From NCBI GenBank assembly GCA_963575745.1, contig CAUYUJ010003592.1, positions 451,959-515,958 on the forward strand: DNA of 64,000 nt, given 5' to 3'. The notes under the pieces were generated by a model. That model had not been told where the DNA came from, made no database searches, and worked only from the letters and a program-made list of their open reading frames with translations. Below, in pieces: positions 45,851 to 57,158 of this stretch. The number at the start of each line of letters is the position of its first letter. The first letter of the stretch is position 1. A program made the position numbers and the translations under genes. The stretch comes from Prorocentrum cordatum (taxonomy: Eukaryota; Sar; Dinophyceae; Prorocentrales; Prorocentraceae).

Positions 45851-46239
45851 ACGGGGAAAATCCAGACGAAGATGTGGGTGAAGGAGGAGGAGGAGGAGGA
45901 GGAGGAGGAGGAAGAGGAAGAGGAAGAGGAGGAAAACGGACAGACATAATAGCCTCCGCGGATGTCTGGAGCGTCTGGGGGGCATCTTGGGTGCTTCGGG
46001 GATTCTCCTGACGCCTCTTGGGGGCCTCTTGGAGGTCTCTTGGGAGCCTCTTGGAGGCTTCCTGGGCGCCTCTTGGGGTCCTCTTGGAACGCTCTTGGGA
46101 GCTTTAGGGGCGCTCTCCTCGAGAGAAATACTGTCGGTTTCGATCCCGTCCTTGAGTATAGCAATGGTATCAGCACGAGTAGTACCACTTTAAACACCAC
46201 TCGTAGTAGTCCGGGCAGTGGAGCAGCACTCCCGCCGCG

Positions 46240-46302
46240 AAAACAACGTCGTCGTCGCCGCCGCCGCCGCCACCGCCGCCGCCACCGCCGCCGCCGTCGC
46301 GA

Positions 46303-46397
<95 letters not shown>

Positions 46398-46435
46398 TCG
46401 TCGTCGTCGTCGTCCTCGTCGTCCTCGTCGTCTTC
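46240..46435. repeat. (CGC)n and (CGT)n microsatellites
   Basis: CCGCCG/CGTCGT triplets. A second shorter CGT tract lies at 46610-46690 and a GGA tract at 46770-46830. Confidence 0.95.
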
Positions 46436-46610
46436 GAGGATGTCAGGTTTCTGAATGTTTTGGGCCCCCGCTGGGCTTCAGAGGCGTTCCGAAGGTGCCC
46501 AGGGACTTGTGGGGACTTCCGGAGACTTCCGGCAGTCCGGCATTTTTTTGATAGTGTGCGAACCATTCGATTTCGTCCTGCTGTTCTCTCTCCGCTGCCG
46601 GCGCCGGCGC

Positions 46611-46646
<36 letters not shown>

Positions 46647-46650
46647 CCCG

Positions 46651-46689
<39 letters not shown>

Positions 46690-47024
46690 CCGCTCGGCCG
46701 GCCCCTGGCCGCCTCGGCTCGCCTCGGCTCGGCCTGCGAAGGATGATGATGATGATGATCATGATGATGAGGAGAAGGAGGAGGAGGAGGAGGCGGAGGA
46801 GGAGGAGGAGGAGGAGGAGGAGGAGAGCGAGGAGCCAGGGGTGGAATTTGACGCAAGGGGAGGGCGGCGGGGGAGGAGGAGGAGTGGGAGGAGGACATGG
46901 AGGAGGACGGGGAGCAGCAGGCGTTGGCAACCCGCATGTCGGGCTGCTTGCCGGCGAACAGCATCCAGGGAGAAGGCGAGGGCGAGGGGCAGGAGGAGGA
47001 TGAGGATCAGGAGGAGGAGGCCCG

Positions 47025-48150
47025 TTTCGCGTGAGACATCCTCGGAAGTCTGGGTTCAGAGATGTCGCGACTTGAGATGATCTGGGCACCCTCGCCTCGG
47101 ACATCCTCACCACTCTGGGTTCGCAAATGCGGGTCTCGAAGTGTTTCGGCTGGCTCCGCGTGAGGCATCGTCGGCGCTCTGGAGTCCGATATGCTTTGAC
47201 ATGAGGTGATCTGGCCAATGTCGCCTGAGACATCGTCGCAATTCTGACCTCGGAGATGCCCTGCCCCATGGTGTTTCGGCCACTTTCGCCGGAGACGTCC
47301 TCGCAACTCTGGGTTCCGAGACGCCCTGAGCTGAAGTGGTCAAACCATTTCCGCCAGAGACATCCTCGCAACTCTGACCTCAGAGATCTCCTGCCCCATG
47401 GTGGTCCGGCCACTGTCGCCTGAGACATCCTCGCAAGTCTCGATTCCGATATGCTTTGGGCTCAGGTGGTCAGGCCACTGTCGCCAGAGACATTCTTTCA
47501 ACTCTGATCTCGGATATGCTCTCCCCCATGGTGGCTCGGCCTGTTTAGCCTGAGATCCTCGCAACTCTGGATTCCGAGATGCCCTGAGCAGGTGGTCAGG
47601 CCACTGTCGCCTCAGACATCGTCGCAACTCTGACCTTGAAGACGCCCTGCCCCATGGTGGCCTGGCCACTTTCGCTTGAAACATCCTCGCAACTTTGGGT
47701 TTTGAGACGCCTTGGGCTGAGCTGGTTTAACTGTTTTCGCCAGAGACATCCTCACAACACTGACCTCGATGATGTCCTGCCCCATGGAGGTCCGGCCACT
47801 TTCGCCTGAGACATCCTCGCAAGTCTCGGTTCCGAGATGCCCTGAGTTTAGGTGGTCCGTCCACTGTCGCCTGAGACATCCTTGCAACTCTGATCTCGGG
47901 TATGCCCTGCTCCATGGTGGTTCGGCCTCTCTCGCTTGAAACCCTCGCAACTCTAGGTTCCGAGAAGCCCTCAGCAGGTGGTCGGGCCACTCCTTCATGA
48001 GACATCCTCGCAACTGTGGGTTCCAAGACGCTCTGAGCTGAGGTGGTTTAACCATGTTCGCCAGAGACATCCTCACAACTCTGACCTCGATGATGTCCTG
48101 CCCCCTGGTGGCCCAGCCACATTCGCCTGAGACGACATCCTCTCAATCTT
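47025..48150 (+). repeat. 66-68 bp tandem repeat with two alternating unit types
   Basis: About 16 units share GAGACATCCTCGCAACTCTG and GGCCACTGTCGCCT. One type has CCTGCCCCATGGTGGTCCGG, the other CCTGAGCTGAGGTGGTCAGG; they mostly alternate, giving a higher-order period of about 135 bp. Frames across it are repeat artefacts. Confidence 0.9.
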
Positions 48151-48369
48151 TCCAGAATTTGTCCCGGTCGTGGCCTAGCATAGCGTCCCGGTCTTGGCTT
48201 GCACTGTATCTCTACGTGTACATATATACATACATACACTTTTTTACGTTTATACGTGTATACATATTCCGCAATCAGAGCTTGCCTCCGCAGGGGTCCT
48301 AGCGGATTCCCATGGTTAGGTGAACCGGGCCGCCGATTTCGGTGGCCGGGCCCAGATGCCCGGGGGTGC

Positions 48370-49240
48370 CCTATAGCCCCATAGCCATATAACCCCATCA
48401 ATCCAATTAGCCCAAGTGGTCCCATTAGGCCAATTTGCCCATAAACCCAATAACCCAAATAGCCAATCAGCCCTATAGCCCTCTTGCCCTATAGCCTTAT
48501 CGCCCTATAGTCCAAAAGCCCTCAAGCCTTACAGCCCTATAGCCTTATAGCCCTATAGCCATATAGCACGATATCCCTATAGCCATATAGCACAATAGCC
48601 CATATAGACTTATAGCCCTGTAGCCCTATAGCCCTTTGCCCGTATAGTCCTATAGCCCTATAGCCCTGTAGCCCTATAGCCCCATAGCCCTATAGTTATG
48701 TAGCCCTATAGCCCTATAGCCCGCCAGCCCTGTTGCCCCATAGCCCTATATCCCTAGAACCCCATAGCCCTATACCTCTACAGCCCTATAGCCCTACAGT
48801 CCTACAGCCAATAGCCCTATAGCCCTATAACTCCATAGCCCTGTAGCCGTATAGCCCTGTAGCCCTATACCATATAGCCCTATAGCCCCATAGCCCCATA
48901 GTCCTACAGCCCTATAGCCCTACAGCCCTAGCCCTACAACCCCATAGCCCTATAGCTCGATAGCCCTATAACATGTTAGCCATATAGCGCTAGAGTCCTA
49001 TAGCCCCATATGCAAATAACGCTATAGCCATTTAGCCATATAGCCCTATGGCCCTATACCCCCATAGACCTACAGCCCGTTAGCCCTATGGCCCTACAGC
49101 CCTATAGCTTTATATACCTTATAGCCCTATAGCTATCCCTAAAGCCCGATGGCCCAATAGCCCTATATCCTATAATTAGCCATGTTTCCATGTTGCGATA
49201 CAGCCCCATAGCTCAATAGCCTTATAGCCCCATAGCAACA
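48370..49240. repeat. CCCTATAG minisatellite
   Basis: TATAGCCC/CCATAGCC units of 8-10 bp, AT-richer than the flanks; no open frame of note. Confidence 0.95.
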
Positions 49241-49344
49241 ATAACTATGATTGTTTCTTTTCTCTGGTGTTCTATACTCATGTTTGTAACCGGGCCTACA
49301 TACACTTTCGCATTGGGGCATCAGGGCGCCTGAACGCCGTCGCA

Positions 49345-49850
49345 ACAGGGCGCCCGGACACCTGGACACCCAGACGTCCGGGCACCCGGACACCCGGACA
49401 CCCGGACGCCCGGACACCCGGACACCCGGACGCCCGGACGCCCGGACACCCGGACACCCGGGCGCCCGGACACCCGGACACCCGGACACCCGGACACCCG
49501 AGCACCGGGACACCCGGACACCCGGACACCCAGGCACCCGGGCACCCGGGCACCCGGGCACCCTGCACCCGGACACCCGGACACCCGGGCACCCGGACAC
49601 CCGGACGCCCGCCCGGACACCTGGACGCCCGGACACCCGGACACCTGCGGGCACCCGGACACCCGGACACCCGGGCACCCGGACACCCGGTCACCCGGAC
49701 ACCCGGGCGCCCGGACACCCGGACAACCGCACACCCGGACACCCGGACACCCGGACACCCGGGCACCCGGGCACCCGGGCACCCTGCACCCGGGCACCCG
49801 GACACCCGGACACTTGGACACCCGGACACCCGGGCACCCAGCCCAGAGGT
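49345..49850. repeat. CCCGGACACC minisatellite, array 2
   Basis: Same decamer as at 45080-45850, separated from it by about 3.5 kb of unrelated repeats. Confidence 0.95.
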
Positions 49851-49854
49851 CTTG

Positions 49855-49965
49855 CGTGACCTGTTTTGGGTCACGCATGTCTTGTGACCAAAAAAGGTCA
49901 CGGTGACCCAAAATGGTCACCGTGACCCACACTGGTCACGGTGACCCAACATAGTCACTATCGAT
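49855..49965. repeat. Tandem palindromes GGTCACNGTGACC
   Basis: Three units of about 19-20 bp each contain GGTCAC-G/C-GTGACC, followed by CCAAAAT, CCACACT or CCAACAT. Upstream, GTGACCTGTTTTGGGTCAC is a related imperfect stem. Confidence 0.85.
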
Positions 49966-50405
49966 AAGTGTTCATCACCAAACATCATGTTATCACTGTT
50001 TCTGGCATTTATAACAAAATATTTGTTTGATTTGCAAAGCTCCGCGCGTTCAGCATCTTCGAACAGCAACTTATTCTGAACGCGCACATATAGTCACGCT
50101 AGTACTAATATATTTCGCGGCGTCGCGAAGGGAGGGGTGCGATGTCAGATGCAACTCGAGCGCGCCAACCCTTTTTTTCTAGTATCCGATCCTCCTCACG
50201 TTGGATCCGCCTCGAACCTCCCTTCTCCTGTTCCTCCTCGTTCCGCCTCTGCCTCTTCCCCCCCCCTCCGTTCCTCCTCTCCCCTCCACTCTTCCTCCCA
50301 AATCTCCTCTGCAACGATTCTCTGTGTGTCGGTTTGTTGATTTGGCCACCCCTCTCGGCCCCTCGCCAGCCTTGAGGGCCGTTTTGAGCGCCCCGCTCGC
50401 TCAAG

Positions 50406-52303
50406 ATGACGCCCAAGGCGGCCAGGGGCCCCGCTCCCGAGCCCTCCGACGGAGGGGGCGCGTCCGCCGATGGCGGCGGCGACGAGGTGTACGAGAAGCT
50501 CCTTCCGATTTGGAAGGCGCACATCCAGACGACTGACGCGCGCCGCCCTCGGGCGCGCGTCAGACGAGGTTTGATGGGCAAGATCGATCGAGCCGTCGAT
50601 CGATCGCTCGGTCGAGGCGGCGGGAAGGGGGGGGAGGGGAGGGCCTCGCGACGGACGACGACGACAAATGGGGACGGGCGTCGAGTGGATCAGAGGCCGT
50701 GACAGGGATCGATCGGAGGAGAAATGAGGAGGAAAATGAGAAGATGAGAGCAGGGAAGAGGGAGGGATGAGGAGGAGGAGGAGGAGGAGGAGGAGGAGGA
50801 ATAAGGGGAGGAGAAGGAGGAATAAGGGGAGGAGGAAGATGAGGAGGATGAGGAGGGGGAGGGGGAGGGGGGGGCATGAGAAAGAGGAGGAGGAGGAGGG
50901 GGAGGAGGAGGTCGAGGGGATGAGAAGGATGAGGAAGAGGCGGAAGAGCGGGAATAGAAAGCGGAGCGGGCGGAGGATGAGGATGGGGAGGAGGAAGGAG
51001 GTGGCGACGGGAGAAAGTGAGGAGAAGAAACTTGATCAGGAATGAGGTGAGGAGATCAGGAGAAGAGGAGGAGAGGAGGATGTACCGTTACCGAGCGTGC
51101 TAAGGATCAAGTACACCACGTGCATGACCGACTCGCAAGACGAGGAGAGGTTGCTCGAGCACGTGCAGCTGATCAAGCTCACGCGCGAGGCGCTGGGCCC
51201 CGGCGGCGGCGTGTGCCAAACGATGGGCGAGGCTACGGGGCAATCGATGAATGCATCGTGACGCTGGTCTGCTTCAGCCGCGCCGCGTGGCACGACTCGC
51301 CGATAGCTCACCGATCTCACCGAAATCGGTGAGATCGGTGAGCCGTCGGTGAGCTGTGAATTGGGGCGCGGCTGATGCAGCTCTGCACTGCGCTGTATTC
51401 AAGCCCCTTGCAGGCGATCCTGAAGACGGTCGCCAACGACAACGCGGCGACCTGGAAGCTGGGCAAGCAGGCCACCGCGTGGGCCACGGACACGGCGCGC
51501 AGCGTGCGGGCCATGATCCGGCACGTTGGCAAGGCGGTCGGCAGGACCGGCTTGTATGCGTTTAAAAAGGAATGAGGAGGATGATGAGAAGCAGGAGAAG
51601 GAGGAGGGGAGAAGGAAGATGAGAAGGAGGAGGAGGAGGAGGAGGAGGGGCAGGAGGAGGAGCACGAGGAGGAGGTGGGGGAGGTGGAGGAGGAAGAGGA
51701 GGAGGAGGAGGAGGAGGAGGAGGTGGAGCTAGGAGGTGGACGACGACGACGACGAGAAAGAGGATCAGCAACAGCAGGAGAAGGAAAGAGCGAAAGAGAT
51801 TGGGGACGAGGAGGATGAGGAGGGTAGGTGACGTCACGATCACAAGAATGGGAGAGCGAGGAATGGGGGCGAGGAGCAGGCGTGCGTGCGTGTGCGTGGG
51901 GGGTGGGGGCGGGGGAGGGGGGGGAGGAGGAGGGGGAGATGAGAACGAAGATAACGAGGGGGGGGAAGGGAGGAGGAGGAGGAGGGGGGGATGACGATAA
52001 CGACGAAGCGGAGGCGGAGGGGGCGGCTTGCGAACCCCCCCAAAGGAAGACGCCGCCAGCTTGGGCTGCGCCGTTCCTCAGCGCCGACGCTCAGGCTGCG
52101 CGGGAGACTGGGTCGAACATCGAATGATGGAATAATGAGAAGAATAGGAGGAGTTGGGATGAGAGGGGCTGGCCTCTCAGGAGGACTGGCGCAGGAAAAA
52201 AAAGTAGGGGCGAGGAGGAGGATGAGGAGGAGGAGGAGGAGGAGTCGAAGGGGGAGGAGGCGGAGGAGGAGGGGAATAGGATGAGGGGGATGAGGAGAAA
52301 GAC

Positions 52304-52349
<46 letters not shown>

Positions 52350-52416
52350 ATGATGATCATGATAATGATGATGATGATGACGATGATGCTGATGATGGTG
52401 ATGATGATGATGCTGC

Positions 52417-52447
<31 letters not shown>

Positions 52448-52483
52448 GATGATGATGCTGATGCTGATTATGATGCTGATGCC

Positions 52484-52517
<34 letters not shown>

Positions 52518-53123
52518 CGGAGGAGGAGGAGGAGGAGGAGGAGGAGGAGGAGGAGGGGGAGGAAAGAGGAGGACAACGAGGAGGATGAGGAGAGGGATGG
52601 GGGATGACACGAAGGGGCGAGGATGGTGGGGGCACACTGGGACGACGCGCAACGACGACGAATGCGCGCCCCGAGGAGCCCGTCCGCAGAAAGCCGTCGG
52701 GTGCGATGCGGAGCGGCGCGGCGGCCGCGTTCAAGCACGTGTGCATCATCGGCGATTGGAGGGTCGGCTTCGACAAGGAGCTACAGGCTGCTCTGTGGAG
52801 GAGGAGGAAGAAGAGGAAGGAAATAAGGAGGAGGAGGAAGAGGAGGAGGAAGAGGACGAGGTGGAGGAACAGGATGAGGAGGGGGAGGAGGGGGACGCAA
52901 GGTGGGGAAGGAGACGATAGTCGGCGATTCGAGGGCACGCGACCGAACGCGAAACTGTTAGAAAACGTAAGGGATATTGGGGGTGTGCCGATGATGGTGA
53001 TGATGGTGAGTTTGATGATGATAGGGATGATTATGATGAGGATGATGATGCTGACGATGATGATTAAGGTGGTGATGATGATGACGATGATGATGATGGT
53101 GATGCTGATGCTGATGCTGATGC

Positions 53124-53154
<31 letters not shown>

Positions 53155-54621
53155 GATGATGATGATGATGATGGTGATGATGATGCTGGTGCTGGTGCTG
53201 ATGATGATGATGATGATGATGATGGTGATGATGGTGATGATGATGATGCTGATGATGATGATGATGACGATGATGATGATGATTTTGAGCGAACCGCATC
53301 CAGGCAGCGTGGCGGCTGCCCGTCGGCGACGACTCCGCGGCGCCAGAGTACACCTCGGTGCACAGGCTCGCTGACGACCGCCCGATGGCGGTGTGGACGA
53401 AGAACTTCGCGTGGCAGGCTCCACGGGAGAGCATCCACCACCGCAAATGGAGGATGAGAAAGATGGAAGGGGAGTGAGGGAGAAGAGAAGGAAGAGGAGG
53501 AAGAGGAGGAGAAGGAGGAGGAGTGGGAGGAGGAGGAGGAGGAGAAGGAGGAGGAGGAGGAGGATTAGGAGGAGGAGGAGGAGGAGGACGACGATGAGAC
53601 GGAGGAACGGGGGGAGGAAGATCAGGAGGAGGAGGAGCAGGAGGAGGAGGGGAGGAAGAGGAGGAGGAGGAGGACGAGAAGAAGGAGGAGGAGGATGAGG
53701 AGGAGAAGGATGGGAGGATATCTGCCAGCCAGGTTCCAGACGACCTGGTGGACCCCGCGGGCGCCAGCGTGACGGCGGCCCCCAACGTGCTGTGGAGGGG
53801 GCTCAAGGACGACAATGTCGTCCTCGCCAGGGTCGTCAAGAAGAACAGGGTGGAGTGGCTGCAGCTGTGGCAGAATCCTCGGTCACAGGTGCTGCAGTTG
53901 CTGCCCAGGCCCGACTCGAACTTCGAGAAGGCCAAGACGTGGCTCGTGGACGCGGCCAAGAGGTACAGCTCTGGCCAGTCCACGAAGGCGGAGCTCGAGG
54001 CCGAGAAGCAGCAGTTCATCCAGAAGGAGACGGCCGCGATGAAGCGGCCCGCGGCGGCGTTCTCCGGCATGGCGAAACGGTGCAAAGTCGACGACGATGA
54101 GGAGGCGGAGGAGGAGGAGGAGGCGGGCGAGCATGCAGCTGCGGATGCCGAGGACGCCGAAGACGGCGAGGACGGTGACGGCGTGGAGGACGGTGGCGAC
54201 ATGGAGGACGCTGAGAGTGCCAAGCCTGATGATGACGAGAGCGAGTCGGCTGGTGAGGAGCAGCCAGAGGTTGGCAAACAAACCAGCGGCCAACGTCGGC
54301 GAGTCGGCTGGTGAGGAGCAGCCCGCGGTGGGCAAGAAACCAGCGGCCAACGTCGGCGAGAAGAAGCCCGTGACCGTGCAGAAGAAGCCCGTGACCGTGC
54401 AGCAGGTGAAGCCCACGACCGTGCAGCAGGTGAAGCCCGTGACCGTGCAGCAGGCGCAGCAGGCGCCGCTGGACAAGACCGCGATCGCGCCGCTGGACAG
54501 GGCGGTGATCGCGACTGCCAAGCCGCAGACGCACGAGGAGCGGACGCCCGAGCGGGCACCCGAGCCTGCAGTCGCACCTCCGTGCGGTGAAATCCCAGAG
54601 GGGGCGTTTGGCTTCTTCTGA
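50406..54621 (+). CDS. Multi-exon gene of unknown function (gene A), frameshifted in the last exon
   Basis: Starts MTPKAARGPAPEPSDGGG. Exons: 50406 to about 50528 or 50570; 51079-51231 (LPSVLRIKYTTCMTDSQDEE); 51414-51533 (AILKTVANDNAATWKLGKQ); about 52014-52094; about 52661-52798 (FKHVCIIGDWRVGFDKELQ); to 52966 (GT donor, end LLEN); 53304 to about 53450 (YTSVHRLADDRPMAVWTKNF); 53733-54621 (NVLWRGLKDDNVVLARVVKK). Phase agreement was checked for exons 2-3, 3-4 and 6-7; other joins are open. The last exon has a Lys-Arg stretch (MKRPAAAF, KRCKVDDD), an acidic run and Lys-Pro-Val-Thr repeats. No known domain; the basic and acidic parts suggest a nuclear protein (inference). A one-base insertion near 54278 shifts the frame inside a duplicated 57-bp unit. 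Introns are mostly GGA or GAT triplets. Confidence 0.6.
50640..51078 (+). repeat. Intron 1 of gene A: (GGA)n tract
   Basis: The interval before exon 2 is nearly all GGA/GAA purine triplets on the sense strand up to the acceptor GGAG|GATG at 51078/51079. Confidence 0.7.
51232..51413 (+). other. Intron with GC donor and internal hairpin
   Basis: Donor GAG|GCTACG and acceptor TTGCAG|GCGATC. AGGC is present at both ends, and both flanking exons are in phase 0. It contains the perfect hairpin at 51306-51343. Length 182 bp. Confidence 0.6.
51306..51343. repeat. Perfect 18-bp hairpin of TCACCGAT type
   Basis: Arm GCTCACCGATCTCACCGA, loop AA, then the exact complementary arm. A further CGTCGGTGAGC follows. 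Related cassettes lie at 57672-57792 and 60215-60380. Confidence 0.95.
51534..52013 (+). repeat. Intron of gene A, mostly (GGA)n
   Basis: Proposed GC donor AAG|GCGGTC and acceptor GAG|GCGGAG, both in AGGCGG context and both phase 0. The interior is GGA, GAG and GGGG tracts plus a short non-repetitive part near 51770-51860. Confidence 0.5.
52200..52620 (+). repeat. (GGA)n and (GAT)n tracts in an intron of gene A
   Basis: GGA, then GAT (52300-52520), then GGA again; presumed intron between about 52095 and 52660. Confidence 0.85.
52967..53303 (+). repeat. Intron of gene A, nearly all (GAT)n
   Basis: Canonical donor AAC|GTAAGG at 52967 and acceptor CATCCAG|GCAGCG at 53303/53304, both phase 0. 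Almost everything between is GAT/GCT triplets. Confidence 0.75.
53455..53732 (+). repeat. Intron of gene A, (GGA)n
   Basis: Purine triplets up to the acceptor GCCAG|GTTCCA at 53732/53733. Confidence 0.75.
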
Positions 54622-55538
54622 CGTTCAGTTTTGTTTGGCTTGACGCCGCCAGGTTAGAGGTCCAACTGTGGCTTTGAGGGGTGCGCAGATTAGAGCACAC
54701 ATGAAACATGAAGTAGATCACATCCCGTGGCCCTGAAACGTTCGCCCACTGAAAATTTGGACACCTCCTGGCGGCATCATGACACTGTGTGCGCTGCTTG
54801 GCGCCTCGTCCCTCCATATTTCAGCGGCAGTCGCGACCTCTGCGATGTCTGCGCGTGTTCGCGCTGGAAGTAAGTGGTGGATGGCGAGGTTCGCAAACTG
54901 AAAGACTGACTCAATAGATGGCCAAGTGAATTGGCTACCAGGGTGGTAATGTTGATGTTAATGATGCAATGGTGATGGTAATGGTGATGGTTGTGTTCAT
55001 GATGATGAGGGCACTTACAGTGACGAAGATGTAACGCGTTCTGAAATACAGAGGGCGGAAAATGGTAAACACGGAGGTGACGACGATGCGAATGCGGCTT
55101 GCGAAGAGGATGAGGATCGAGGAGGACTCTGAGAGTCAAGAGGATGCACACTAACTCCACTGCGTCGCCACATTGCACAATAGATAAAGCACATCACACG
55201 CCACGATCGCCCATGCATCGCTGACCCAGACCAATTCGGGGATACTGCAATACTGAGCAACATGTGTTAAACAGAACGGTGGTCGCACCATCACCACCTC
55301 CCCTACTCCATACCCTTCCCTTCTTCCTCCCCATCCTCCTCCCCATCCTCTTCCCCTCCTCCTCCTCCTCATCCTCCTCCTCCTCCTCCCCCTCCTACCT
55401 ACCCTCATCTTCAGTCTCCCCCTCTCCTCCTTTCTCCTCGCCCTCGTCCTCCTCGTTTTCTGTGTTTGATGCGTCTGCCCCATTACGTCTAAATCCAATT
55501 GACTGTGGCACTCTGCGGTTCAAGTGTCTTCGTCAGGC
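54622..55538. other. Intergenic region between gene A and gene B
   Basis: No gene is recognised. It holds a short GAT/GGT-like stretch (54940-55010) and a CTC-rich tract (55300-55450). The two flanking genes have the same orientation, as is common in dinoflagellate gene clusters. Confidence 0.5.
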
Positions 55539-57116
55539 ATGGGCAAGGTCAGAAAGACTGCCTCGCAGGAACCTGCCATTCCGTTCTACACGCTGCAGCC
55601 AGGTTCGGCTCACAACACCCTCATCGGCAGGATGTTGGGCGCAGGCTCCCCGCCCGACTCTTCGCAGAAGAGCCATAGCTCTGGGGCATCCACGGGGGAG
55701 ATGTTTGAGCGCGCGGCGGCAGCTGCCGCTTCGATGACTATGATGGACGACGCGACGTCGCAGTCTTCCTTGGCGACGGCGTCAACGGTGGCGGGCGGCC
55801 AGTCCCTCGCGGAGGCCTTGTCGCAGGGTGAGCAGGCGCGGAAGAGGGTGGAGGAGCTGGAGAGGCTCGTTGCCAACCAGCGCGCCTGGATCTCGTCCGC
55901 CACGGGTCGCCTCCAGGCTTACGAGATGGAGCCGCCGCACGCCGCGTCGCAGCCGCCGCCAGCCCCGCCGCAGGTCCAGGGGCGGCCGAAGGCCTCGTCG
56001 CAGCCGCCCCCGAGCAAGTGGATGCGGATGTCGCAGCTGCTGTCGGCGCCGCCCCAGGAGGAGGCGCCAGATCAGCCGCCCCAGCAGCCGACCCAGCAGC
56101 AGCCGTGCCAGCCCGTCGCAGAGGGAGCAGCGCAGCCGCCTCAGCCGGTGCAGCTCGGCGAGGCAGCAGCCGGGCCGCCGCCAGAACCAGCGGGTGGTGA
56201 AGCAGAGTGCGCTGCAGTTGAGGACAGCAGTGCATCGGACGGTGCCGCGGGCGAGGCCACAGCCATCAACGACTCCATCGAGCAGGAGAAGATCGATGAG
56301 CAGAGGCGCCAGGAGAAACTGAAGCGCGATCTCGAGGAGGAGAACGCGCAGCTAGAGGCAGCATTAGCGGAGAGCAGGCTAGATGCAGAGCGAAAGGGCG
56401 TGGAGATCCCAGAACCGTCCGACCCAGACGCGCGCCACAGCTGGGAGGGTGCAGGTCCCTCGAGTAGCGGTGACGCTGATGTGCCCAGTGACTGGCCGCA
56501 CGACAGGCAGCCCACCGCCGTCGAAGCAACTGAGTGGCGCGAACATCGATCTCAGCGCAGGAGCCTCGGAAGCCAGGACAAGCAGACGCAGCCGTACCCC
56601 GAGGCGAAGCACGCCGAGACGCAGCCGTACCCCGAGGCGAAGCCCGCCGAGACGCAGCCGTACCCCATGGCGCCGCTCGACAGCGCCATCCCAGCACCAG
56701 AGGGCGCGTCGGGAGCGGAGCACCGCGCGGCCAGCCCCAGTGCTCCTGCCGCCGCGGGCGCAGCAGAGGACGCCGCCAAGAGCGCTGCAGGGAGCGCCTC
56801 CAGCAGCGCCCCCGAGGGTGCCGCCGCGGCCGCTGCCGAGGAGGCAACGGCGGGCGCCGCCGCGGCCGCCGCCGCGGCCGCAGCTGGTGCAGCTGCTGGC
56901 GCAGCACAGGTTGACGACGCCTCCAGCGAGGCTCAGGCCCGTGGGACTAATTGATCTTGGCTCCTCCACCTTGTCTCCACATCCGCCCGCGCGCTCACGT
57001 TCCAACCTGCTCTTGAGGATCTCTACCTTTCCACCTCTCCATATATCCACCCCCTCTCTCACTTTATCCTGGTCGTTCCGCCACGCACACGCACTCTTCC
57101 TCTCTCTGTCTCTATA

Positions 57117-57158
<42 letters not shown>

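Noticed and set aside
45070-45949. Long frames over the CCCGGACACC array resembling repeat proteins
   Set aside because: Five or more frames are open at once because the 10-bp unit gives a 30-bp frame period; no start or flanking exon.
52958-54817. 619-codon minus-strand frame opposite gene A
   Set aside because: It is the complement of gene A exons and introns. The plus-strand exons have consistent splice sites and phases, while the minus frame is Ser/His/Pro low complexity.
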